Positions 33,270 to 44,909 are shown, numbered from the stretch's first letter. The stretch: 64,000 nucleotides of DNA from Selenia dentaria (GCA_917880725.1 OU862886.1:35751501-35815500), one strand, 5' to 3'. The notes: a model not told the origin generated them from the sequence alone. A program made the numbers and translations.

Positions 33270-33539
33270 TCACAGTTCATTTTCTTTACCATATTTATTT
33301 TCTAATAACAGTGCCCATATTATTAGAGATATTGCTACCAACTAGTTTAAATGGTGTGAAAATGTTGAAGTCTAAGGTGAATCTCAGTGAACAGAATACC
33401 TACGAGTAATTTCTATTATCAAAATAGTTGCGACCCGCGGTTACACTCGCGTGCTGATAGATGATGATGAGAAGTCTCTTATATACTCCCATACATGCAC
33501 ACCTAATTTCATAAAATATGGTCCATCCGCTTGACCGCT

Positions 33540-34120
33540 AACCCTTTGCACTATCTCCGACTCTGTTTATCCTGCATATCAATGACATGGAGGTGATCGA
33601 TATTCATTGTTATACGGATGATAGTTCCATATTCTGCATTGCGTCTTTTATTAGACGTGACATTTACCTTTGTGACGGTTATCCGTGAGTCGGTTGATAT
33701 TAGTAAGCGGTCAAACTTTAATCGAGACGGAGGATGGTTCTTACCACATACTTGGAAGCCTGGCCTTCATGGAGTCCATTCTGATGCAAATGATGTGTCT
33801 GGTGCAGATGTAGTGAGCTCTTTTTGCTGGGACGTCCCCTCACATACTTGCAGGCGCTTCACCAGCGACGTCGATCGAGAGGGTTCACACCGAAACGCGC
33901 CAATGCAACATAGTGTATACCGCCCCCCGCTCAAACCTTTAACATCACGAGCGCTACGAGCTGCCGCTGCCCGCAGTGCTAAGCGAAACGACATCGACGC
34001 GAGCGTCCCGAACACTCCTTGAAAAAGACCACTAAATGTGGTCGAAACTATAGTCGGACCTATCCGATAAATATTAAGTGAGTAATCCCGTATTTCTAAT
34101 TTAAAAAAAGTGACACTTAC
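33540..34120 (+). mobile_element. Jockey-like LINE RT fragment and 3' end
   Basis: The frame at 33555-33640 reads LSPTLFILHINDMEV, then HCYTDDSSI, the RT catalytic region of a Jockey-like LINE with the usual Ala of ADD replaced by Thr. Downstream frames are broken. Near 34025-34060 gaccactaaatgtggtcg forms a small hairpin of the kind seen at some LINE 3' ends. It is non-functional. Confidence 0.65.
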
Positions 34121-34469
34121 CAATAGATAAACTACTCGTACGTCGGCTCACTTACTCGCAAAATACTTGTTTAAGAACTTGCAGTGTAAGGTTTTATCTC
34201 GAGTAATTTACGAGTTCCAAAAGTAGCCCTGGAGCGACTTGTTATTGCCCTGTAAAACGCAAAGTTGCCCTTCCTCTAGTTTAGCGAAGAATTTTTGACG
34301 AAAATATTATTTACGTGAAAAAAATCTTGAAATTTACATTAACCATAAATAATATCCTATAGCTGTTTATATATGTATGCATACATACATTTTCCAGTTT
34401 ATGTATATTCTCACAATGATTCAAAACCTTATAATCAGTTGTGGACCGAGTCGGTAGGTTATATCACAT

Positions 34470-35250
34470 GACTCAAGCATAGATTATGCATCGAAGGGCT
34501 AACGTCGTATCTTTCGTCATGGGCGCAGGGATGGGCAATATACGTGCTTTGATTTTATTGAAATACCAATTAAAAAATACTGTATCGTAAGTCATTAAAA
34601 TACGAAATACAAAATACATTACACAAGTACGGTATTTGAAAAATAAAATACAAAATACAGTATTTCAACTATTTTTATATGAAATACAAATTACAAAACA
34701 ATTAATCTAGACCAGTACGGGCTGAAAAGTAGAGGGAAACAAGATTAATTAATCAGTAAAACCGGAGTTTCGTTTCATGAACACTAGATTTTTAAATGTA
34801 CTGCCAGAGAAACAGCCTCTTTTTGGAGTGAATAAAACCTGCTAAAGAAAACAATCTTCCTACGGTCACTCACAATCGCTAAATAAAGGTAAGTGTATTT
34901 TAATGTTAAAATGTATTTTGAAGCAACAAGTATTTAAAATACTAATTACAAAATACATCGGCGTCGGGTATTTGAAATACGAATAACAAATTACATTTTA
35001 AGTAAGTAATTGATATACAAATACTAAATACATATTTGTATTTCAATTACATATTTTTACAAGTAATTCAAAAACTGCCTAACCCTGCATGGGCGGCATA
35101 CTCGTATTAGACCCTGAGCGTAACGTCCCTCGTCAACCTGAAGCGAGGGGTTCGAACCGCCAAGGATGAGGACAGGCTTAATCGTCGAGGTGGATACTTT
35201 ACTTTTCATACTTATTGCGGGACAAAAAAAACTCAGGGCTACATAATACC
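34470..35250. repeat. Dispersed repeat A, copy split by a MITE
   Basis: Flanks at 34470-34525 and 35088-35250 together match 11690-11975. The unsplit copy runs through cgtcatgggcgg exactly where this one is interrupted. Confidence 0.8.
34526..35087. mobile_element. hAT-type MITE, 562 bp
   Basis: The ends cagggatgggca and the complement of tgcctaaccctg are inverted repeats of the hAT kind (CAGGG start). The target duplication is exact at 8 bp: catgggcg at 34518-34525 and 35088-35095. The interior is full of aaatacaaaatac-like words in both orientations and has no ORF. The unsplit repeat at 11690-11975 serves as an empty site. Confidence 0.9.
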
Positions 35251-35417
35251 TAAGCATCAAAATCGATTGAAATCATTGCAGGCTTTTTCGTATCTACCTT
35301 TTAATTTTTACGGTAATAGATTATTATAATCCCCAAAGCATCTGATTTAATAAACTCCACCGTTGAATATATCGATCAATGACATTTTTGTATTTATACT
35401 TGAAAATTATGAAATAC

Positions 35418-35592
35418 TAGCTGCAATCCGCAGTTTCACCCGCGTGGTGCTGGATGATGATGATGATGAAAAGTATCCTATGTGCCAATTCAAAGCCTCA
35501 TCTATCTCCATACCAACTTTTATCAAAATTGGCCCAGCCGTTTGAGCGTGAAAGAACAACTTTCACTTTCACATTTATAATATTAGTGTGAT
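35418..35592. repeat. Dispersed repeat C, copy
   Basis: cccgcgtggtg, gatgatgatgatgaaaagta, ccatctcc-like, ggcccagccgtttgagcg and cacatttataatattagtg in order. See also 17690-17845. Confidence 0.8.
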
Positions 35593-35764
35593 TGTTGATG
35601 GAAAATTAAATATGGAACGAACCGTCTTTGGTTTCACATTCTTTACAATCGCGCCTCATTTGTTTTTTTTGTTCTGCCTGTGGTGGCCAGTTTGGTTTTT
35701 GTATAAAGCCTCTTTACACGGGCATTGTAAAGGGGGTTCATTCGAAAATTCCGATACAAAATCG

Positions 35765-35870
35765 TTTTAATCCCTTGGGAATTTCATACAACGATGTAAT
35801 GCCTCGCTTTACGTCGAGATTGCGTGAAATGTAATTGGACATTGTCGAGCAAGTGGTATGAAAATAATAT
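35765..35870. repeat. Dispersed repeat D, copy 2
   Basis: Matches 12717-12835 (tttcatacaac, taatgcc, ctttacgtcgagatt, tggtatgaaaa). Non-coding. Confidence 0.7.
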
Positions 35871-35984
35871 AATCATAGATAATACTAATATATCATAATA
35901 TATATAATCTCCGCTGTCCGAATACTACTCATAAGAGAAGAATCGAAAAGCTTCCTTACTAGATAGTTTCGTTTAGGACCAAAA

Positions 35985-36118
35985 AGTTGAATTCTCATAA
36001 TGTTGAATTTGCAATAAGTTGAATTTGCAGCATGTTGAATCCTAAAATTTTGAGTTTGCAAAAAGTTCCTAAAATGTTGGTTGAGTTTGCAAAACGTTGA
36101 ATTTGCAGCAAACTGGTA
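35985..36118. repeat. Degenerate GTTGAATTTGCA repeats
   Basis: About seven loose copies of gttgaatttgca (variants gttgaattctca, gttgagtttgca and others) lie in direct order. The minus-strand frame 36127-35885 merely reflects them. Confidence 0.8.
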
Positions 36119-36525
36119 GTAAGGCATCAGTAAGAGATATTGTAGATGATAGAAAATTTATTTTCTTTCCGTTTTAAACTCATGACTTCCGTGCGACAAA
36201 CACTTGCGTGTTTCAGCGATGTGAGAATGCGACAATAACGCAATCTAGTTTAATTTTTAAGAACTTAATAACACATGAACAATATATTATCTCTATCTGT
36301 CAGTACTCAGTACGCGTCCAAACTCACCATTAATTAATATCTGCAGTAGTTACTTCCTGTGTGGAACGGAAGTTCAATTAGCCGCGTACCTGTAACGTTA
36401 CCACATCCATCACTCGACTGTAGCGGCCAGGTACCTACTCGGGCTTCATTGTATGTCTACCACAATTTGCTTTAACAACACATTCCATACAATTCTACAT
36501 ATATGACTGCAGTTAATTGTATAGT

Positions 36526-36775
36526 GTAATAATAATAATAATAATAATATGGGACAACATCCACACAAAGGTCTTCAGGTCCCAAACTAGACAAAGCCTG
36601 TGCTATGGTAACCTGACGACTGATATACATACTTAAAATACATATACACACCCAGACACAGATCAAACAGACATGTTCATGCACACAAATGTTTGACCTG
36701 TCCGGGGATCGAACCCGGGACCAGCGGCTCAGAAGGCAGGGGTGCTACCAACTGCGCCAACCGGCCTGTCAAAAT
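36526..36775 (-). mobile_element. tRNA-derived SINE
   Basis: On the minus strand the head begins near 36773. It has box A ttggcgcagttgg and box B gggttcgatcccc about 35 bases apart. The body follows, then an (ATT)n tail at 36526-36550. Its head matches 3341-3482. Confidence 0.85.
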
Positions 36776-36846
36776 AATTTTAAATAAATTATTTTGTCCT
36801 GAGATGGCAATTAAAGCGAAACTTGGATGTGATTCAATTTACTCAT

Positions 36847-37142
36847 CTCTCATGATGATGATTTATCTCAGCCGTAGGACGTCCACTGCTGACCATATGC
36901 CTTCCCCATGATTTTCCAAAAGGACCGGTTGGAAGCGGCCTGCATCCAACGTCGTCCTGCGACCTTCATCAGGTCGTCTGTCCACCGTGTCGGTGGACGA
37001 CCTACGCTGCGCTTGCCGGTCCGTGGTCTCCACTCCAGAACCTTTCAGCCCCATCGGCCATCTGTTCTGCGTGCTATGTGCCCTGTCCACTGCCACGTCA
37101 ACTGGCTAATCTTCTGAGCTATGTCGGTGACTTTCGTTCTCA
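36847..37142 (-). mobile_element. RTE-like LINE 3' end
   Basis: On the minus strand this is the same WRPRTGK/GRPPTRWTDDL/MQAASN coding end as 28682-28889, ending in an imperfect (CAT)n-complement tail. The likely 8-bp target duplication ttactcat lies at 36839-36846 and 37143-37150. Confidence 0.82.
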
Positions 37143-37150
37143 TTACTCAT

Positions 37151-37657
37151 TAACTCATCCGGCATTTGATGACTAATACAGAAAAAAGCATTTATACCTA
37201 AAATATATGAAAATTATTTTGATACTCCGGATTCATTCTATTCTGGATAAGTTTCTTATTTTTATTTGCATAGAATGCAGATTTTTAATGATGCCAATTT
37301 AAGTCTTCTTTTGGCATAACACCTTATTTTTATTACAAATAATATTGTTATTTCAATATGCTCCCGGAGGACCACTGACTCCTGAGATACAAGTCGTTTG
37401 ACTTAGTTCAGGGGACAGAAGTTCTAATACCTACCTATAAATATTAAATCTTAGCTTGTGACCGACAATAAAAGGATCATGCAGTAGCAATACATGCTAT
37501 TTCCATAGTTAATATATAAGTCTAACAATGAAAATGTAATATTTTTTAAAACTACTCGTAGTATAAGCCTTATAGTATTTGTTTCAATTTATTATGTGAA
37601 AAAATACTAGTTATTTAGGTGCTGTTAACTTATTTATCTTTGGTTCAATAAAACATA
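37151..37657. other. Intergenic DNA, nothing recognised
   Basis: AT-rich, no ORF or repeat end. Confidence 0.4.
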
Positions 37658-38228
37658 TTATTATTATTATATTCCATTTATTGCACGGATTACGTCCGGA
37701 CCTTTGCAAAGGCATAAGTGGGGCTGTGGCCAACACTTAGAGGCCCGTTTGATATAAAAATTCAATCTAGTATAAAAACAGAAACGTTTTGGATGGATGG
37801 TTACATGGTATATCTATTACAAAAATGGGTAAAATGGCATGGCTATTGATATGAACTTATTAGTGGTACGGGAGATAGTGGGCTATGGATGAGACTACGG
37901 CACCTGCCAATTTCAGCCTCATCTTAAAATATTTAGGCAGGTGGTGACTTGCCACCCACTATCAATGATGACAAAAGGGGCAACGTTGGTGTGGATGGCT
38001 AAAAGGTGTTGAGAGGTGTGCTGCGGTTTCACTAGAGCGCTACTACCGGCGTTATGCCCTTTAACACTTCCACCCTTGGAGCTTTTTGTTACTTGCTCTT
38101 GCGTCTCCACCCCCGGACGGCCAATTAAGGCAAGCCAGGGGTCAGGGGTCTCAACTAGCCCCAGGGAGAATCAGGGTCCACGGTGTCGCCACTCACCGAC
38201 GGCTCGCCACAAGGCCGTCCCTGCGGGT
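37658..38228 (-). mobile_element. LINE 3' end with (TAA)n tail
   Basis: On the minus strand this 571-bp block runs from a GC-rich segment (gtggcgacaccgtggacc, then ccctggggctagtt) to aataaatggaat and (TAATAA)n at 37658-37672. It resembles 3' regions of RNase H-bearing lepidopteran LINEs. The minus frame 38110-37919 is not recognised as a protein domain. Confidence 0.5.
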
Positions 38229-38702
38229 TTATTATTATTATACTAAAAGTAAAAATTAATAATATTAATGCCAATCAATAAAACGCAATATATGTTTTAT
38301 CGGACACTCGAAGAAAACCTATATGTTAACTATCCCGTTAGTAATTTGAACATTTCAATACAACTCTAGCTGATGAAATCAAACACGGAATATGGGGAAT
38401 ATTTATTAATTACATATTAGGAAGACTATCGACTAACTACTTAACCTAGTTAACAAACATATATAATGAAAAGAGTCATTTACAAGTCTCCACAGGTAGA
38501 ACCAAAATAGCTTACATAAGAACGTCCTAGTAATAGAAATTAAGGAGATAATTAATATAATAAACTAATATAAAGGTAAACATATATAACAAATAATATG
38601 AAAAAAAAATATATTAAAAAGTAGATACTGCACTTACAGCCATATGTTGATCGATATCGTTAAATCACTTGTGTGAAGAAAAGGTATTGCTAAGTTGCTT
38701 CT

Positions 38703-39026
38703 TTATGACGCCAGATTGGACACGAAAAGATCGATGTCAAGATTATCTTGATGATACATTTTATTAAATGTTTTACACGCTCGGTACATGTAAGTGTTCT
38801 TGCGGTAGTTAGTCTTAGCTACAGGGACAAATAGTAAGGGACTTTTCCGAAAGGATCTGGACGGTATATAGATATTAATTTTACTTAGAATTTCAGGGCA
38901 GTCAATGGATGAGGTGACAATTTTATTAAGAAATAATATGTCTGAAAAATCACGGCGCTCTTTAAGAGGTAGAAAGTGATGTTTTGCACACTGTTTAAAA
39001 TAATCTTTTTCTTTAGAATAAGTACG
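38703..39026 (-). pseudogene. LINE RT carboxy tail, after the nested insertion
   Basis: The minus strand reads TYSKEKDYFKQCAKHHFLPL, then KERRDFSDILFLNKIVTS, IDCPEILSKINIYIPSRSFR, TNYRKNTYMYRACKTFNKMY and DIDLFVSNLAS before TAA at 38705-38703. This is a clean RT tail. It continues in frame from 40176-40027 once the nested element and one target duplication are set aside. Confidence 0.85.
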
Positions 39027-39038
39027 AAAATTTAAGTA

Positions 39039-40014
39039 CTTGGTACTTGGTACTTGGTGGGCTGGCTCTTTTCCGCAGCCAGGCCGCTGTGGCGCGGCCC
39101 ATTTAGCGTGATAGCCGAGTGACGCTGATCAGTCCAGCCACCCGGTGTCGCCCAGGAAAGCCAGCAGCTCCTTCGGCTTGGCGCAGGCTTCCCACACTGT
39201 CCTCGGCGAGCCGAGGTTAGCTGCTCTTTGTGCCGCCACGCTCCTGCATTCGATGAGCAGATGCGCAGCTGTTTCTTCCGCCTCCATGCAGCCTCTGCAT
39301 AGGGGGCTGTCTGTAACACCTAGATTAAACAGGTGTTTGTTTAATGAGCAATGACCGGTCATAATTCCGACGATATGTCGTACATTATTTCTTTTAAGAT
39401 TGAGGAGTTTTCTGGAGAATTTCAGATTTAGAATCGGAAAAGCCTCCTTCGACTGCCTACAACCCTCGATACTTGCCCAGTAGTTCTGATGCTGTTCCTT
39501 AGTTTTTTTGCGAATCCATGCACGAATTTGACTGATAGGTAGGGGGATCATTGGTTCTGGTCCTGCACACGTCATTCCGGAACCTCTCCTTGCTAGCTCA
39601 TCAGCCGCATCGTTACCTCTGGAATCGCTGTGCCCCTTTATCCATTGGAGTGTGACATTATTGTTATGTTTACTTACTTCCTCCAATAGTCGGTGACATT
39701 GTATGATCAGCCCCGAAGAGTGGTCGTATCTATTTAGGGCTCGTAGTACCGCAGTGCTGTCGCAGAGTATCCTAATATTACTATTGGTTACCTTCCTGCA
39801 AAGTACTGCTGCTGTGGCTTGGATGACACCCACACATTCTGCTTGGAATATAGAGTTGTGTTTACCTAGCCCTGTTGCTATGTGTATGTTTAGTTCCTCC
39901 GAGAACGCTCCCGCTCCGGTGCCTGTTGCCATCTTGGAGCCATCTGTGTAAATTCTGACTTCATGTATACCTGAGCAGTCGCTTGGCTCTTCATTTAGTT
40001 GTACGCGGTAGCTC
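39039..40014 (-). mobile_element. Nested 5'-truncated LINE with RNase H
   Basis: A 976-bp insert within the RT tail of the older LINE. It is flanked by a 12-bp exact target duplication, aaaatttaagta, at 39027-39038 and 40015-40026. Its 3' end is a short TACCAAG repeat at 39039-39057. The coding part is the RNase H and carboxy domain of a different LINE group. Confidence 0.92.
39129..40013 (-). pseudogene. LINE RNase H domain, 5'-truncated but open
   Basis: About 290 codons are open on the minus strand. The RNase H domain has the first catalytic Asp in RIYTDGSKMATG, Glu in SIFQAECVGVIQA, Asp in IRILCDSTAVLRAL, and WIKGHSDSRGNDAADELARR with the last Asp. A carboxy zinc-like Cys/His site follows (CRGCMEAEETAAHLLIEC). 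The listed start lies at the truncation, so no native ATG is present. RT and endonuclease are absent. The clean frame suggests this insertion is younger than its host LINE. Confidence 0.92.
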
Positions 40015-40026
40015 AAAATTTAAGTA

Positions 40027-41031
40027 TCTAAGAAACTTGCGTTGCACACGTTCTAGATGTTTAATGTAACTTACGTATGAGGGATTCCAGATTTGAGATG
40101 CATATTCTAGGTGACAACGTACGTACGTACTATAAATAATTTTAAAGGTCTTTAGATTTTTAAAGTCTTTTGACACCTGTATAATAAATCCTAACGAATT
40201 AAGAGCCTTACCAACTATATGTGATATATGGCTTTAGTATAGTAGTTTACAGTCGTGAATAACTCCCAAATCTTTCATTTCCGTTACACGATTCAAGCAT
40301 TGACACTTTAAAGAGTAATTGGAAACGATGGTGCATTTTTTTCGCGTAAATGTCATTATTGAACATTTATCAACGTTGAGGTCAAGTTTATTTACCAGAC
40401 AGTAGTTATCAAGCCTGGCCAAATCTTGCTGTAATAAAGAAGAATCATAAGCGCTGGATATTGATTTTAATATTTTCATATCATCAGCGAAACTAATTGC
40501 ATAGGAGTGTTGAAAGCAAGAATCTATGTCCGATATAAATATTAAAAACAGGAGAGGCCCCAGCAGTGACCCCTGCGGGACACCGCTTGGGACGCACATC
40601 CACTTAGACATGTAGCTTTCTAAGACTACTGCCTCAGAGCGGTTTCGAATGTATGAAGTGAACCATCTTAACAAGTCTCCTCTAATACCAGCGTTTTACA
40701 ATTTCAGAATAAGGATATTATGGTCAATTCTGTCAAAACACTTCGCATAATCGGTATAGACAACATCAACCTGTTTACCCTCGTCCATACTGCCTGAAAC
40801 AAAGTCATTTAGTAATATGAGATTACTCACAGTCGATCTCCCCCTTATAAAACCGTGTTGAGATAATGGTAGATATTTACTGATTGATGCGTACAGTTGC
40901 TCATATATAATCTTTTCAAATAATTTTGCTATGGAACACAGTTTAGATATAGGCCGGTAATTTGTAATTTCGTTTTTTGACCCTTTTTTGTGGATTGGTG
41001 AAATATAAGCCATTTTCCAAACGTTGGGCAT
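40027..41031 (-). pseudogene. LINE reverse transcriptase
   Basis: The minus strand gives MAYISPIHKKGSKNEITNYR, PISKLCSIAKLFEKII, an LPLSQHGFIRGRSTVSNL block and YTDYAKCFDRIDH up to a TAA near 40698. The frame continues without shift: MLRWFTSYIRNRSEAVVLES, VPSGVPQGSLLGPLLFLIFI and the catalytic SFADDMKI. After a frame break at about 40233, ILEYASQIWNP-like sequence (HLEYASQIWNPSYVSYIKHL) runs to the nested insertion. Catalytic Asp residues remain, but at least one stop and one shift are present. Confidence 0.9.
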
Positions 41032-41144
41032 GTAGCCTTCTTTTAAAGATCGATTAAAAAGTATTTGCAGAGGGACAGAAAGTTGCTCGGCGCATTTAAT
41101 CCATCTGGTCCAGCAGACTTATATGCATCGAATTTTAGAAGTTT

Positions 41145-41666
41145 TTATTTTACTGTAGAGTCCGATATATATACTGTAGAAATGTCACCATCAACTGACA
41201 TTGAGTGGAAGTCTATATTATTATTATTATAATTTAAGTTGACAGGGTCTGAATCCGGAGTCAAAAAGGTTGAATGAAAATAATCAGCAAAAAAATTGCA
41301 GATTTCTATACCTGAGCTGGATTTATTTTTATTAAATATCATAACGCTCGGAAAATTACTAGTGTTTTTAGTCTTAAAGTATCTCCAGAAGAATTAAGGA
41401 TTTTCCTTGATTGATTTTTCCACATTATTTATGTATATTTTATAGCAATTTTCTGCTAATCTATTAGCTCTGTCACGTAATATATCCATAGCCTGTTTAT
41501 CGGTGAGCAATTTGTATTTCTTGAACTTACAAAAACATTTATATTTCTCTTTTAAAACCTTGAATACCACGATTGATGAATACCACGGTGGGAAAATTCT
41601 TTTTCGTATGAGTTTTTTTGGTACATATTTATCCCGCAATAGGTTAAGGATATTGTAGAAATTCAT
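41145..41666 (-). pseudogene. LINE linker between endonuclease and RT, broken
   Basis: Minus frames 41666-41394 (LRDKYVPKKLIRKRIFPPWY, then a Lys/Tyr-rich stretch and CYKIYINNVEKSIKENP) and 41342-41145 are typical of the linker of CR1-like LINEs. They are separated by frame changes. Confidence 0.7.
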
Positions 41667-41678
41667 TGACGGATTCTT

Positions 41679-42542
41679 CTAATGACAAATTTTGTAGGTC
41701 AGAATGCCAGTTAATTTCAGAAAGGTCCAATTAAACGCGTCAAATTTTTTACGTTGAAATATGTACTTAGTGCGTGGAGCGGGCTTTAAAGCATCCGCGG
41801 AAGATAAACTAATAATAATACCCAATGCGTTATGGTGCGGATCTAGAGGGACAAGTGGATTTGATATATTACTGATCGAAATAATGTCTACATTACAAAG
41901 CACTAAGTCTAGAATTCTGCCGTACTGATTAGTGACGTGATTATATTGATGTAGATCAAAAAGGTTCAATTCATCCAAAAACTCAGTTTCGATAGTTCCT
42001 AACATTGTCGAATTACTCGGTTCCAAGTACTCGTAATAATCAGATGGACTCCAAAGAATAGAACTCATATTAAAGTCGCCACACAACAAGAAAGTATCGG
42101 TAGGGTTTGTAGCAACAATATCCTGCAATTTTGTTAAAAAGTTTGTGAGCTGCTAGGAGAAATTAGGACCATTATTTTCACTGCATAAATATATTACACA
42201 TACATGGAGCTTGCTTTTGCCTACGTCAATGGTGAGCCATAGATCTTCGGCTGATGAACACCAGTCATATCTCACTAGTGCATGCAGTTCCCTCCTAGTA
42301 GCTAATAAAATACCCCACCCTTGGACTAGCCTGTGACGCCATACCTACGAATTCTTTGCCAAACCGAGTATCTCTCATCAAATAATTCTGAGTCGGTTAT
42401 GTTATCGTTCAGCCATGTCTCAGTCAACGCTATTATGTCATAATTCTCTAGTTGTAGGTTGCGGAGAAATGTCGAAGTTTTAGTTCGCAGGCCCCGTACA
42501 TTTTGGTAATACGCATATAGTTTGAACTTATCCATTTTCGTC
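41679..42542 (-). pseudogene. LINE apurinic-type endonuclease domain
   Basis: The minus strand starts at about 42534 with MDKFKLYAYYQNVRGLRTKT, then NYDIIALTETWLNDNITDS (catalytic Asn and Glu). Frames are lost between 42325 and 42129. It resumes with TFLLCGDFNMSSILWSPSDY (GDFN motif) and IDLVL-like LDLVLCNVDIIS, then PHHNALGI. The final Ser-Asp-His motif is altered to DPHH. Inactive. Confidence 0.85.
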
Positions 42543-42590
42543 CATATAAAATACCTGAATACAAAAAGTACCGTATGTGGTTGAACATAA

Positions 42591-43430
42591 CTATACAAAA
42601 TTATTATAACATATTAAAATTTCATTGTGATTTCTATAACTGAGTAAAGCAATGGCTAATACTAATAAACTTATGGGCTTGAGCGTATAATATCTAGATA
42701 ATTTTATTATGGGCTGGTAGAATAATAATAAACGTATATAAGGAATAACCAAGTCATCATAAAATAGCGATGTTAAAATAAGGCAAGGATAAATCATTTC
42801 CATACAACGATGCACACATACTTTCATTGCAATCTTGTTTTTGCCACAAAAGTAGTAATCTTGTAACGTTAGTATTTTAATAAACAATAAATCAATAATA
42901 GGTTCGTATCTACAAACATAATAATATGATAAATATTTCGCTGATAATTTGCGTACCCACATGCGTGAATGACGGTTTAATAGTTGAGGTACATTGGAAA
43001 CTGGTTCATGTAATAATGGTCGCAACGAGGGATTGCAAGAAATAGCTCGAAGTGACGTTTGGAGCAACAGAGATGACAAGAGTAATAGCGTATAAGGTGT
43101 GAACGAGATAACTAGATCTGGCATGACGCAGACGGCTTCATAGACTAACGTAGCCGATAACGAGGTGCAGAGAACAGTATAGCAAGTAGTCGAGTGAATA
43201 AAAGAAGCATTAGTGAGTGCAGGTGATAACAACCTTTGGCGCACAGCAAGTGTTTCAACGTGAAATAAATAATTAAAATAACGTTTCAGTTTATAAGAGA
43301 ATAATTCAGAAACTAGTGTAATAATAAGAGATATAATAACATAGTAATGTTTTGGTGCAGAATATTTAAGTATTAACTTATAACTTACATTTTCTAGTTT
43401 ATTGGTTACATAAAATTGTTTAAATCGCAT
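42591..43430 (-). other. Open frame of 279 codons upstream of the LINE, unrecognised
   Basis: This minus-strand frame sits where an ORF1 would be expected, just upstream of the endonuclease start. The product would be hydrophobic and Leu/Tyr-rich (LLLLSSLLLQTSLRAISCNP is one stretch). It has no zinc knuckles, coiled coil or esterase motif. It may be LINE 5' UTR that happens to be open. No function is assigned. Confidence 0.25.
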
Positions 43431-43779
43431 TCAGAGATTATGACAATAATGTGAGAGGTGTCGTTCTTACGTACATGTATTTTTGAGAAATTTACCCAAA
43501 CATATTGAAAATCTTTTTCTATGCATCGTTTTTTTTTGAACCGGTCTCTTGATGCCGTTGCCAAGTCCTCTGGACACACTGGGACTTACATTTAGCCGCT
43601 GCGACACGTATGTTTGCGAACAACCATCTTCAAGTAGGGCTATAACTTTACCGGCGACACTTTATAAGTCATATTAGAAAGTGAAGAAAATATCTAAATA
43701 GCTTTAAATTTTTAGTAATAACTAAAAAACCGTTTCAGCAGTTCGCGCCATTAGTAAAGCAATTCTACAATAATCATTA
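43431..43779. other. No gene recognised
   Basis: Nothing identifiable apart from AT-rich DNA. Confidence 0.35.
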
Positions 43780-43937
43780 TTCTTCTTTTGATAATTTCAA
43801 AATTTGGGAAAGTAACAGAATCATTCCAGGATGCTTCAAATAACATGTCAATAAATCGGCAAATTAATAAAACCTCTTTCTAGTAATATTCATTGAAGTA
43901 AAGAAAAAAATCAAACGTGCCCGTTTTTTTTTGCAAA
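43780..43937. repeat. Dispersed repeat B, copy 2
   Basis: Matches 15839-16013 in order and orientation. Confidence 0.7.
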
Positions 43938-44905
43938 AGGTTTTTACAGGAGAAAAGTTTGCAGGAAAGAAGCTTAACTCGCGATATTTCAAAACTGGAT
44001 GTCGTAGAGATATTTTCTATCGTATTTTTGTCAGCTCGTGAAGATCTCATGGGACGCAGGCCTTTCTTTCAGATAGTGAAAATACCACGTGGACCCAATG
44101 AGGGTTAGGGGACAGGCCAGTAGCCAGACCTAGAGTGGGTCACTCCACTCCAAAGGCTTTCGACATGGCCTAGCGATGCCCTCTGTATTACGGATGCGCT
44201 ATGTTAAGAATACCATAATTTCACATACTAGTTTGTGACAGTAAGGTAACCTGCGTAAAATTTAAAAGTTACGACTAGGTTAGCTAAACCTATGAGCGCA
44301 TCGTTACATCCCGCACTCTAATCGAAGATGTGTTTACACAGAAGAATTGGCTTTAATTCGGATGTTGCATACATTAACATATATCAAAACAACGCCCCTG
44401 TATCACTCATAATAAAACCGGTGAAGTGCTAGACGCACACGCTCATCGACTGCTCCGTAATTCATATTTTGGTTTTGTATTTATTTATGCTGAAAGATCT
44501 ACTCGCAATTGTGCCATCTTTTCTGTTTGTTTTTACTTTACATTTTCTATTTTAATTACAATAGTTCTATAAGAACTATCTAAATTCTATTGTAGGTCTT
44601 ATTATTTTCACACTAAAATTGACATTCGTGTAACAATTTGAATGAAAATTCTAAACATATGATTGTTCTATTCAATTGTGGATAATTATTCATCAGTTTA
44701 GAGAGCATGAAGTTACATGACGATAAATCTGCTTAAACAAACCCACATTTTATCATTAATTCAGTCAAGTGAAACTTAAGGACTGTCATTCGCAAGCATT
44801 ATACAAATTTGGAATTTAGAATGAACAGAATGAGAAGAAGGTACCACAATTTAGAGAATTTTAAACATAAGTGAATTATTTTCGAATCGACACCACTTTT
44901 TAACC
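43938..44905. other. Intergenic DNA
   Basis: The block near 44125-44200 (aaaggctttcgacatggcct) resembles part of the SINE-like repeats at 49225 and 51121. Otherwise nothing is recognised. Confidence 0.35.
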
Positions 44906-44909
44906 GATT

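Larger units (their letters stand above)
38229..42600 (-). mobile_element. CR1/Jockey-like LINE, decayed, with nested LINE
   Basis: On the minus strand, from right to left: an endonuclease domain (42542-41679), reverse transcriptase (41031-40027), then an RT tail that resumes at 39026 after a nested insertion and stops at 38703. A 3' UTR follows, with a (TAA)n tail at 38229-38245. The element may extend 5' to about 43430. Several stops and frameshifts make it inactive. The order EN-RT without RNase H fits CR1-like or some Jockey-clade elements. Confidence 0.85.

Noticed and set aside
33618..34022. 134-codon plus-strand frame
   Set aside because: Composition and overlap show LINE debris read out of frame; the real RT segment is in another frame just upstream.
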